This document shows positions 33,997 to 41,468 of a stretch of DNA of 64,000 nucleotides, piece by piece (position 1 is the first letter of the stretch; each line of letters opens with the position of its first letter). The notes below the pieces were generated by a model. The model saw only the letters and a list, made by a program, of their open reading frames with translations, did not search any database and was not told the DNA's origin. A program made the translations under genes and the position numbers. The stretch comes from CAWDVH01 sp963805705. GTDB lineage: Bacteria; Actinomycetota; Actinomycetes; Streptosporangiales; Streptosporangiaceae. The stretch is from positions 1,240,001 through 1,304,000 of the forward strand of contig CAWDVH010000001.1 in the NCBI GenBank assembly GCA_963805705.1, given 5' to 3'.

Positions 33997-34878
33997 TCAC
34001 TGCTTATCAGGCCCCGGCGTGCGGGAGCTGGCCGGCCGGAGGGCCTGCTCGCGTGAGCACCACCAGGTGGACCGGCCGCCGACCGTTCCGTGTACCATCG
34101 GGGCGCCGTCCCGCGGGCAGGTACCGCCCGGGTGGCGAGCCGCGATCATGTCGCCGGTGTGCGCGCCGCCCTTGGCGGCGGCGGACTCCAGGACCAGCTT
34201 CACCGCGCGGTAGAGGCGACTGACCTGCGCCGGGGACAAGCTGTCGACCCGCGCCAGGGGGGACACCCTGGCCTGCCACAAGATCTCGTCGGCCAGCAGG
34301 TTGCCGATGCCCGCGATCTTCGACTGATCCAGCAGCCGCGCCTTGACCGCGATCGTCCCCTTCATGATCAGCGCGCGAAACTGCGCCCGCGTGACCTGCC
34401 CGGCATCCGGCCCGAGCGCGCCGATGTCGGGGCTGAGCCGGACCCGCCCCAGGCGGCGCGGGTCGAGCAGCACCAGGCTGCCGCCGTCCGCGAACGTGAG
34501 GGTGAAGCGGCTCCACACGGCCTTGCGCGGCCGGGTGGCATACCGGTTCGGATCGCCGCCCTCTTGCACCGAGCCGTCCGCACCGGTGACCACGATGCGG
34601 CCGCTCATGCCCAGATGGATGCCGAGCTCCGGGCCGCCGGTCCCGGCCGCGTCGCCAGTCGCGGCCGCGTCGCCGGTCCCGGAGGTCTCGAGCCACATGG
34701 TCTTGCCGCGCCGGTGCGCGGCGGTGAGGCTGCGTCCCGTCAGCGCGCTGCGCAGATCGCCAGGGGAATGCGGCCGGCTGACGTAGCTGTCGGAATCGTC
34801 GACATCCACGATGCGCCGGTGCAGGGCCTGATCGGCGATCAGGCGGCGTGCGGTCTCAACCTCGGGAAGCTCTGGCAC
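33997..34878 (-). CDS. Fpg/Nei-family DNA glycosylase
   Basis: The 293-residue protein starts MPELPEVETARRLIADQ, in which Pro2 and Glu3 are the catalytic residues. It has the helix-two-turn-helix region GIGNLLADEILWQARVSP. The C-terminal zinc-finger region reads GGTCPRDGAPMVHGTVGGRS and ends WWCSREQ, where each CxxC pair keeps only its first Cys (CPRD, CSRE). The family removes oxidised bases; activity depends on whether this altered finger still folds. A short Ala/Gly/Asp repeat sits near residue 70. Confidence 0.9.
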   Translation of the reverse strand: MPELPEVETARRLIADQALHRRIVDVDDSDSYVSRPHSPGDLRSALTGRSLTAAHRRGKTMWLETSGTGDAAATGDAAGTGGPELGIHLGMSGRIVVTGADGSVQEGGDPNRYATRPRKAVWSRFTLTFADGGSLVLLDPRRLGRVRLSPDIGALGPDAGQVTRAQFRALIMKGTIAVKARLLDQSKIAGIGNLLADEILWQARVSPLARVDSLSPAQVSRLYRAVKLVLESAAAKGGAHTGDMIAARHPGGTCPRDGAPMVHGTVGGRSTWWCSREQALRPASSRTPGPDKQ

Positions 34879-34942
34879 TCATCTGTTCTACCGGTCCGGC
34901 CGACCCGGCGCATCCCAGCTGGACCTGATCGCGATGGGCACG

Positions 34943-35704
34943 TCAGAACTGCACGCCGCGCGTCAGCCCCCCGTCGACGAGCAGGTTGGCACCGGTCATG
35001 AAGCTTGCTGCCGGGCTGGCCAGGAATACCGCCGCGCGGGCGATCTCCTCGGGCCTGGCCATCCGGCCGGTCGGATTCAGCGCCATGGCCTGGGCGAACA
35101 ACTCCGGATTGTGCTGCTCGATGTTCTCCCAGACGCCACCGGGAAAGTAGGTATTGCCTGGTGAGAGGCTGTTGGCCCGGATGCCCTGGCCCGCGAGCTG
35201 GTACGCCAGTCCCTGGGTGTAGTGGATGATCGCCGCCTTGAACACGCCGTAAGGTCCCGCCGCGAAGTCGATCTCCCGGCCGGACACGCTGCCGATGGTC
35301 AGGATCGAGGCCGCGTCGCTGCGTTCCAGGTACGGCAGGGCGGCGTTCACCAGCGCGACCGTGCCCATCATGTCCACATCGAAGCTGGCGCGCCAGCTCT
35401 CCGGCTCGTCCGGGATCGCCAGCGCGCTGACGTTGGCCACCACTATGTCCACGCCCCCGAGCTCGGCGGCGCTGTCGGTGACCCATCGCCGCAGGCCAGG
35501 CCCGTCCGCGACGTCGACGGCGAATCCCACCGCCACGTGGCCGCGCTTGGTCAGCGACTCGACCGTGTCGGTGACATCGCTCGCGGTGCGCGCGCAGAAC
35601 CCGACCGCGGCACCCTCGGCGGCGAGCGCTTCCACGATGGCCCGCCCGATTCCCTTGGTGCCGCCGGTGACCAGGGCACGAAGTCCCTGCAGACCTAGAT
35701 CCAC
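34943..35704 (-). CDS. SDR-family oxidoreductase
   Basis: The 253-residue enzyme carries TGGTKGIGRAIVEAL, VANVSALA, the catalytic IGSVSGREIDFAAGPYGVFK (Ser and YxxxK) and a terminal LLVDGGLTRGVQF. GTG 35704 is chosen because GAGGAGG is five bases upstream and the family homology begins right after it. Substrate unknown; it is close to the fatty-acid-type genes on the same strand. Confidence 0.9.
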   Translation of the reverse strand: MDLGLQGLRALVTGGTKGIGRAIVEALAAEGAAVGFCARTASDVTDTVESLTKRGHVAVGFAVDVADGPGLRRWVTDSAAELGGVDIVVANVSALAIPDEPESWRASFDVDMMGTVALVNAALPYLERSDAASILTIGSVSGREIDFAAGPYGVFKAAIIHYTQGLAYQLAGQGIRANSLSPGNTYFPGGVWENIEQHNPELFAQAMALNPTGRMARPEEIARAAVFLASPAASFMTGANLLVDGGLTRGVQF

Positions 35705-35789
35705 TACCGCCTCCTCGTTAATGCCCCTTAACACCGGCCGCGGGCGCGGCACGATGCGCCTGCCAGTGCGGTCGCACCGCGGCGGCGCC

Positions 35790-36818
35790 TTACCGGCCGG
35801 CCGTCGCGGCGACCTCACGCAGGTGCCGGTGCATGCCGCCATAGGCGCCCGCCGCGGGAAGCAGGGCCTTGGCCACCTTCGTGACCGCGCTGTAATTGGC
35901 GTCCACGACGTTCGCCAGCGGAGCCTCGCTGATCTGCGACAGCAGCTGATAGGCGTCCAGCTTGTCCAGCCCGTACAGCTCGCTGAGCCACATCACCATG
36001 CCAACCTGGCTCACCCGCCAGGCGTCCTCCAGCGGGCGGCTCGATCCGACCACCGCGAGATGGCTATCGGTCTCGATCCGCGGCCAGGCCGGCCCGCCGC
36101 CCTTGATCAGGTCCACGATGAGCGTGACGTCCATCGCGCCTTCGACGGCGGTGCCGCACGCCTCGCCCTCGCCCTGCCGGTAGTGCCCGTCGCCCACCGA
36201 GAACAGCCCGCCGTCTACGTTGATGCCCAGGTAGCACGTCGCGCCAGCGCGCATTTCCGGGGTGTCCATGTTCCCGCCGAACGTGTCCGGCACCAGCGAG
36301 GAGCGCACCTCACCGGCCGCCGGTGCCACGCCGACCGTGCCCAGCATGGGATCCATCGGCAGCTCCAGCCTCAGATCGGTGGCCTGGGCCTGGAACCCGA
36401 CGGTCCACCGTTCGCGGTCCACCTCGTAGATCCAGGTCCGTTCCGGCAGCGGGTCCTGCAGCGTCGCGGTGCGGTCGGTGCTCGTCAGCCCGCCGAAGAG
36501 CGGGATCGTGCACGACGCGCCGAAGCTGCGCGCCGGGCTGAGGTCCGCGAAATGCAGGGCCAGGGTGTCGCCGGCCTCGGCGCCCTCGACGTAGAACGGG
36601 CCGGTCTGCGGGTTGACGAACGGCATGGTCAGCGCCGTGCTCGGCATATCGGTGATGCTCCGGATGCGGCCGCAGAACGCGTCCTCGGTCCACAGCCGCA
36701 GCATCGTCCCCGGCATCACCTTCCGGACGGGCGCGACCCCGCCGAACGTGAACGCGTACTGCTCCCGCTCCGGGCGGAACTCGACAACCTCCATCGGCGG
36801 CCTTCCTCTCGTGCTCAT
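35790..36818 (-). CDS. Acetamidase/formamidase family protein
   Basis: The 342-residue protein matches the FmdA/AmdA family: PGTMLRLWTEDAFCGRI, the GPFYVEGAEAGDTLALHF block, GGNMDTPEMRAGATCYLGIN and the FSVGDGHYRQGEGEACGTAV region that binds metal in family structures. The family hydrolyses formamide or acetamide. The start overlaps the stop of the 2-hydroxyacid oxidase gene (ATGA), so the two are cotranscribed, hinting at use of a hydroxy-amide; that link is inference. Confidence 0.9.
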   Translation of the reverse strand: MSTRGRPPMEVVEFRPEREQYAFTFGGVAPVRKVMPGTMLRLWTEDAFCGRIRSITDMPSTALTMPFVNPQTGPFYVEGAEAGDTLALHFADLSPARSFGASCTIPLFGGLTSTDRTATLQDPLPERTWIYEVDRERWTVGFQAQATDLRLELPMDPMLGTVGVAPAAGEVRSSLVPDTFGGNMDTPEMRAGATCYLGINVDGGLFSVGDGHYRQGEGEACGTAVEGAMDVTLIVDLIKGGGPAWPRIETDSHLAVVGSSRPLEDAWRVSQVGMVMWLSELYGLDKLDAYQLLSQISEAPLANVVDANYSAVTKVAKALLPAAGAYGGMHRHLREVAATAGR

Positions 36819-38035
36819 CGGCGCAGCGACACGTGCGATCGATCCAGCTCAGCGACGCCGCGCACCCCGAGCAGCTGGAGCGTGCGGGCGATCTCCCCGG
36901 CCAGGATGCTGATCGCCCGCTCGACCCCGCGCTCGCCGCCGGCCATCAGCCCGTAGAGGAAAGCCCGCCCGACCAGGCAGCCCCTGGCCCCCAGGGCCAG
37001 CGCGGCGACCACGTCCCCGCCGTGCATGATCCCGGTGTCGAGCAGGACCTCGGCCCGGTCGCCGACCGCGTCGACGATCGGCGGCAGCATCTCCAGCGGG
37101 GCGGCGGCACGATCCAGCTGCCGTCCGCCGTGACTGGACACGATGATCCCGTCCGCGCCGTGGTCCACTGCGGCGCGGGCGTCGCTGGCGGTATGGATCC
37201 CCTTGAGCAGCAGCGGGCCCGGCCAGATCCCGCGCAGCCACTCCATGTCGGCGAAGGTCAGCGACGGGTCGAACATCGTGTTGACCAGCTCGGCCACGGT
37301 GCTATGCCACTCGTGCAGGCTCGCGAACGTCAGCGGCTCGGTCGTGAGCAGGTTGAGCCACCAGGCGGGGTGGCGTGCCGCGTCGAGCACGGTGGACGGC
37401 GTGAGGGCGGGCGGGATCGTCAGCCCGTTGCGGACATCCCGCATCCGCGCACCCGCGACGGGCGTATCAACGGTCAGCACCAGTGCCTCGTAGCCAGCGG
37501 CCTGCGCCCGCTGCACGAGATCCTGGCCGGCGGCGCGGTCCCGCCACACGTAGAGCTGGAACCATTTGTGGGCTCCCGGTGCCGCGTCCGCCACCTGCTC
37601 GATCGAGGCGGTGCCCATCGTGGACAGCGCGTACGTCACGCCGGCCCGCTGCGCGGCCCGCACGGCCGCCCGTTCGCCCTCGTGGTGCATCATCCGGGTG
37701 AATCCGGTCGGGGCCAGGGCGAACGGCAGCGGCCAGCGGCGCCCGAGCACCGTGGTGCCCGTATCAGCGGTGCTGACATCGCGCAGCGCCTGCGGATGGA
37801 ACTCCACCCTGGCGAAGCTGTCCCGCGCCCGGCGCAGGCTGGCTTCCTGCTCGGCGGCGCCGTCGGCGTAGTCGAACACCGCCCGCGGGACACGCCGCGC
37901 GGCGATCGCCCGCAGATCGGCGATCGTGTGCGCACGGCGCAGCCGCCGCTCGGTCGGATCGAGCGGCACCCGCTCGGGACGCAGCAGCGGCGCCAGCTCG
38001 GACCACCGCGGAAGCCGCCTGTCGGCCAACGCCAC
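36815..38035 (-). CDS. FMN-dependent alpha-hydroxyacid oxidase/dehydrogenase
   Basis: This 406-residue TIM-barrel flavoprotein belongs to the family of L-lactate dehydrogenase, glycolate oxidase and mandelate dehydrogenase. The catalytic His is in SSHGGRQLD, and FALAPTGFTRMMHHEGE and LLKGIHTASDARAAVDHGAD are conserved. The usual DGGIRRGTD phosphate-binding segment reads LDTGIMHGGDV, lacking the Arg pair. Substrate unknown. It is coupled to the amidase gene. Confidence 0.9.
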   Translation of the reverse strand: MALADRRLPRWSELAPLLRPERVPLDPTERRLRRAHTIADLRAIAARRVPRAVFDYADGAAEQEASLRRARDSFARVEFHPQALRDVSTADTGTTVLGRRWPLPFALAPTGFTRMMHHEGERAAVRAAQRAGVTYALSTMGTASIEQVADAAPGAHKWFQLYVWRDRAAGQDLVQRAQAAGYEALVLTVDTPVAGARMRDVRNGLTIPPALTPSTVLDAARHPAWWLNLLTTEPLTFASLHEWHSTVAELVNTMFDPSLTFADMEWLRGIWPGPLLLKGIHTASDARAAVDHGADGIIVSSHGGRQLDRAAAPLEMLPPIVDAVGDRAEVLLDTGIMHGGDVVAALALGARGCLVGRAFLYGLMAGGERGVERAISILAGEIARTLQLLGVRGVAELDRSHVSLRR

Positions 38036-38104
38036 CCTCCTCCCGCGCTGCTGCCAGTGTGTCCCGCTCCCTGCGGCCCCGCAAGCATCCGGCCCGCCGC
38101 CCGG

Positions 38105-38923
38105 TCACCAGGTCGGAACGGCCGGGGTGAGCGCTACCGCGCCGGCCGGCGGGGTGCGGGTCACCGCCAGGCCCGCCTCGCGAGCCAGCGCGGCGAAGGC
38201 AACGGAGTTGACGACGGCGGCCCCGCCAGGGTCATTGTTGAAGTAGGCGTACACGTCCGCGTCGCCCGGCCACGCCTGCCGCACGCGGTCGGCCCATGAC
38301 CGCAGGGCCCGCCGGCCGTAGCTGGGCCACGGGCTGGCGGTCCCCTCATGAAATCGCAGGTATCCCCACCCGGCGGTGCGCCACAGCGGCGTGACCGGCC
38401 GGCCGCGCCGGTCCGCCCAGCACAGGGCCGCGTCGTGGGCGGCCAGGATCTGCCTGACCTCCTCGGTCCACCAGGACGCGTGCCGCGGCTCCACCGCGAT
38501 CCGCAGCCGGCCGCGGCCGCCGGGCCGCGGGGCGGCCCGCAGTTCCCTGAGGCAGGCGTCCAGCAGGGCCGGCTCGGCGGTCAGAGTCGGCGGCAGCTGC
38601 AGCAGGATCGGGCCGAGCCGGGGGCCGAGCTCGGCCGCCACGCCGAGCAGCCGGGCGACCGGCTCGGCCGGGTCACGCAGCCTCCTGACGTGGGTGAGGT
38701 ACCGGCTGGCCTTTACCGCCATGACGAAGTCGTCCGGCGTGCGATCCCGCCAGCCCGCGAAGGTCGCGGCCGAGGGCAGCCGGTAGAAGCTGCTGTTGTT
38801 CTCCACGGTCACGTACTGGGTGGCGTAGTGCTCCAGCCAGTGGCGCTGGGCCACGCCCGCCGGGTACAGGCCGCCGCGCCAGTCGCGGTACTGCCAGCCA
38901 GAGGTACCGATCAGCACGGGCAT
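38105..38923 (-). CDS. DUF72 domain-containing protein
   Basis: The 272-residue protein begins MPVLIGTSGWQYRDWRGGLY. It holds the DUF72 blocks TVENNSSFYRLPSAATFAGW, KASRYLTHVRRLRDP and the C-terminal DVYAYFNNDPGGAAV. The family adopts a TIM-barrel fold and is of unknown biochemical role. ATG 38923 marks the start of family homology; longer upstream frames run into low-complexity sequence. Confidence 0.92.
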   Translation of the reverse strand: MPVLIGTSGWQYRDWRGGLYPAGVAQRHWLEHYATQYVTVENNSSFYRLPSAATFAGWRDRTPDDFVMAVKASRYLTHVRRLRDPAEPVARLLGVAAELGPRLGPILLQLPPTLTAEPALLDACLRELRAAPRPGGRGRLRIAVEPRHASWWTEEVRQILAAHDAALCWADRRGRPVTPLWRTAGWGYLRFHEGTASPWPSYGRRALRSWADRVRQAWPGDADVYAYFNNDPGGAAVVNSVAFAALAREAGLAVTRTPPAGAVALTPAVPTW

Positions 38924-39061
38924 GCCGTTTATAGTTCCGCGCCGCCGGTGCGGCCCGGCAGCCGGGTCCCGCTGGCCACGGCCCGGGCCACAGCAGAAAC
39001 GGGACCCCAGGGGAGACCACCGTGGATCCGCCACCGGACCGGGGATCGCGCCAGCGCCTAT

Positions 39062-39398
39062 GACCGCACCGCGTCCTGTCGAGCATCCGCCAGTTGGCCG
39101 ATGTTGCCGCCGGCCAGGGACCGGACGATGGCCTGGTGGAGATCCGAATAGTCCTGAACCTGGTCGAGCCGCCGTGCGGCCGTCTGCAGGTCGTGCCCGA
39201 CGCCGGATGCCCGCACGGAGGTGCGAAGCGCAGGAGATCCGGTTCACCGGCTGGCTCGGCCTGCTGAGGGCGCTCTATGAGGTGGCTGGCGCGGCGGGCC
39301 CCGGCCCTGCGGGCCCCGGCACTGCGGACGCAGGTCCTGCGGACGCAGGTCCTGCGGATACCGGCCCCGCGGCCGGGGGCCTGAACGAAGGCGACTAG
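39062..39398 (+). pseudogene. Broken small-gene remnant
   Basis: Two neighbouring plus-strand frames look like one protein split by a frameshift near 39220. The first gives IRQLADVAAGQGPDDGLVE followed by IRIVLNLVEPPCGRLQVV; the second gives EIRFTGWLGLLRALYEV and a repeat-coded Gly/Ala/Pro tail ending at a stop at 39396-39398. No start codon with a ribosome site is present. A minus-strand reading of 39058-39216 (GNIGQLADARQDAVRS end) also looks protein-like, so the strand is not certain. Confidence 0.3.
39297..39371. repeat. 15-bp tandem repeat, five units
   Basis: Units begin at 39297, 39312, 39327, 39342 and 39357. GACGCAGGTCCTGCG is exact twice and GGCCCCGGCNCTGCG occurs twice. It lies inside the tail of the small-gene remnant. 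Confidence 0.8.
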
Positions 39399-39417
39399 GA
39401 AGAGCCACCGGCTCATG

Positions 39418-39455
39418 CCGCTCTGGGCGGGCCGGTACCGGCCCGCCCAGAGCGG
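39418..39455. terminator. Perfect 38-bp palindrome after MFS gene
   Basis: CCGCTCTGGGCGGGCCG (39418-39434), GTAC, and CGGCCCGCCCAGAGCGG (39439-39455) form an uninterrupted dyad. It lies 25 bases beyond the MFS stop codon and is a strong hairpin terminator. Confidence 0.8.
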
Positions 39456-39480
39456 ATCGTGGTGACGAGCGCTGTCGCCG

Positions 39481-41091
39481 TTACGAATGTGCCGGGCCGG
39501 TCACGCGCTCGGGGCTGGCCGGCTCGTCTCCGGGCGCCGCGCCGGCGCCAGCGAGGTCCTCGCGCCGGACCCGGATGGTCAGGGCCGTGATCAAGAAGGC
39601 GGCCAGCGCGATCCCGGCCGCGGCCAGCATGCCCCGGCTGATGCCCGCGGCGAGGGCGTGGTGGTAGATCGACGCGTGGTCCGGGATGCTGGCCAGGGCG
39701 TGACCGGATCGCCGGGCCGCGGCCGCGGCCGCGCCGAGCTGACTGACCTGGCTGCGGACGCTGTGAGCGACCACCGTCCAGGCCACGGTGCCGAGGGCGG
39801 CCAGGCCGATCGCGCCGCCGACCTGCTGCCCGGTGTTGAGCAGGCTGGAGGCCAGGCCCGAGTCCTCGTCCCGGACGTGGCTGACCGCGATGAGCGAGAG
39901 CGGCACGAACAGCAGGCCCAGGCCGGCCCCGGTGACCAGGCTCGGGCCGAGCAGGCCATTCAGGTAGGTGGTGTGCACGCCGACGTGGGAGAACCAGTAC
40001 ATGCCGCCGGCGGTGGCGGCCGTGCCAGCCAGCATCAGCGGCCGTGCGCCGGTCCGGCTGATCAGCTGGCCCACGGCCCCCGACACCGCCACGATCATGG
40101 CGGCGAGCGGCAGGAAGGCCGCGCCCGACTTCAGCGCGCTGTAGCCGAGTACCGTCTGCACGAAGATCGTCAGGAAGAAGAAGATCCCGAACATCGCGGT
40201 GGCCAGCGTGAGCATGATCAGGTACGCGCCGCTGCGGCTGCGGCTGGCGAAGATGCGCAGCGGCATGAGCGGGCGCGCGCTGCGCTGCTCGATGAGCACG
40301 AAGCCGGCCAGCAGCACTATCGCCGCCCCCACCGAGGCCAGGACCTTGGCGTCGGCCCAGTGCGAGACGCCGGACTGGTCGGTGCCCGCGTTGGTTAGCC
40401 CGTAGACCAGCAGCACCACTCCGCTGGTGCCGGTGATCGCCCCGGCCAGGTCGAAGCGGCCCCGGCGCCGGGGTGACTCGGTCAGCACGAACGGCGCGGC
40501 GGCGGCGGTCAGGACGCCGATGGGCACGTTGACGAACAGTACCCACCGCCAGGACAGGTACGTGGTGAGCAGGCCGCCCGCGATCAGGCCGACGGCGGCG
40601 CCACCGCCGCTCATCGCGGCGACCACGCTGACGGCCCGGTTGCGGGCCGGTCCCTCGGCGAAGTTGGTGGCGATCAGGGCGAGCGCGGTCGGCGCGATCA
40701 TCGCGCCGCCCGCGCCCTGGATCGCCCGCGCGGTCAGCAGCCAGGCCTCAGAGGTCGCGAACCCTCCGGCCAGCGAGGCGGCCGAAAACACCAGCAGCCC
40801 GGTGATAAAGACCCGGCGGCGGCCCAGCAGGTCACCGGCCCGGCCGCCGAGCAGGAGCAGGCCGCCGAAGCTGAGTGCATAGGCGGTCACGACCCACTCC
40901 AGGCCACTACCGGAAAACCCGAGCGCACGCTGGATATGCGGCAGCGCGACGTTCACGATGGTCGCATCCAGCACCACCATCAGCTGCGCGGTGGCGATGA
41001 CCACCAGGGCCAGGCCGAGCCGGCGGTTCCCGGCGGCGGGCGTGCGGCCCGGCGGGGCCGCGGGGCGGACGGCAGATCGCGTGGCGGACAT
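39481..41091 (-). CDS. DHA2-type MFS drug exporter
   Basis: The 536-residue membrane protein has 14 hydrophobic helices expected for the EmrB/QacA (DHA2) group. The first-helix motif is LDATIVNVALPHIQ, followed by GRAGDLLGRRRVF (motif A) and the proton-antiport motif C region around AAVGLIAGGLLTTYLSWRW. It would export hydrophobic drugs or a secondary metabolite by proton exchange. ATG 41091 has AAGGAGAAG before it; an upstream ATG at 41127 is less likely. Confidence 0.93.
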   Translation of the reverse strand: MSATRSAVRPAAPPGRTPAAGNRRLGLALVVIATAQLMVVLDATIVNVALPHIQRALGFSGSGLEWVVTAYALSFGGLLLLGGRAGDLLGRRRVFITGLLVFSAASLAGGFATSEAWLLTARAIQGAGGAMIAPTALALIATNFAEGPARNRAVSVVAAMSGGGAAVGLIAGGLLTTYLSWRWVLFVNVPIGVLTAAAAPFVLTESPRRRGRFDLAGAITGTSGVVLLVYGLTNAGTDQSGVSHWADAKVLASVGAAIVLLAGFVLIEQRSARPLMPLRIFASRSRSGAYLIMLTLATAMFGIFFFLTIFVQTVLGYSALKSGAAFLPLAAMIVAVSGAVGQLISRTGARPLMLAGTAATAGGMYWFSHVGVHTTYLNGLLGPSLVTGAGLGLLFVPLSLIAVSHVRDEDSGLASSLLNTGQQVGGAIGLAALGTVAWTVVAHSVRSQVSQLGAAAAAARRSGHALASIPDHASIYHHALAAGISRGMLAAAGIALAAFLITALTIRVRREDLAGAGAAPGDEPASPERVTGPAHS

Positions 41092-41354
41092 TGGCTTCTC
41101 CTTGTCTCCGGGACCGATGCTCGGCACCTCGGCCCGCCGAGCCTGGCCCGGCCGGGTGGCTGGAGGCGGTTTCAGCGACCAGGCCGGGCGATCCGATGCC
41201 AGCGTGCTCGGCGGTTCCTGGCGCTGGTGCCGTGCGGGCTTATGACCTGTTCAGCCTGCGGCTATCCAGCGTCGAAGACATCAGCCAGCTGGCCGAGATG
41301 GGCGACGATGGTGATCACGGCGCCTGGAGGCCGGGCCGGGCCCGGGAGGGTCGT
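41092..41354. other. Intergenic region upstream of MFS gene
   Basis: No gene is supported. At about 41255-41303 a 50-base stretch (AGCCTGCGG ... GACATCAGCCAGCTGGCCGA) is clearly related to 46829-46876 upstream of the ABC operon. It contains the dyad core GCCAGCTGGC. The promoter of the MFS gene is expected here. Confidence 0.45.
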
Positions 41355-41468
41355 ACGCTCGGTGCCGGGAGGCCGGGGCGGGCCGTTACGCTCGGTGCCG
41401 GGAGGCCCGGCCGGGTCGTTACGCTCGATGCCGGGAGGCCGGGGCGGGCCGTTACGCTCGGTGCCGGG
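41355..41468. repeat. 33-bp tandem repeat carrying the LuxR stop codon
   Basis: Three full units begin ACGCTCGGTG or ACGCTCGATG at 41355, 41388 and 41421, and a 15-base partial unit follows at 41454. The stop codon of the minus-strand LuxR gene (TTA at 41452-41454) straddles the last unit boundary. The array therefore looks like serial copying of the gene's own 3' end. A diverged unit may precede the first. Confidence 0.93.

Noticed and set aside
39058..39216. Minus-strand 52-codon gene ending GQLADARQDAVRS
   Set aside because: No ribosome site, a stop lies just upstream, and the plus-strand reading fits a recognisable protein better; kept only as an alternative in the remnant entry.
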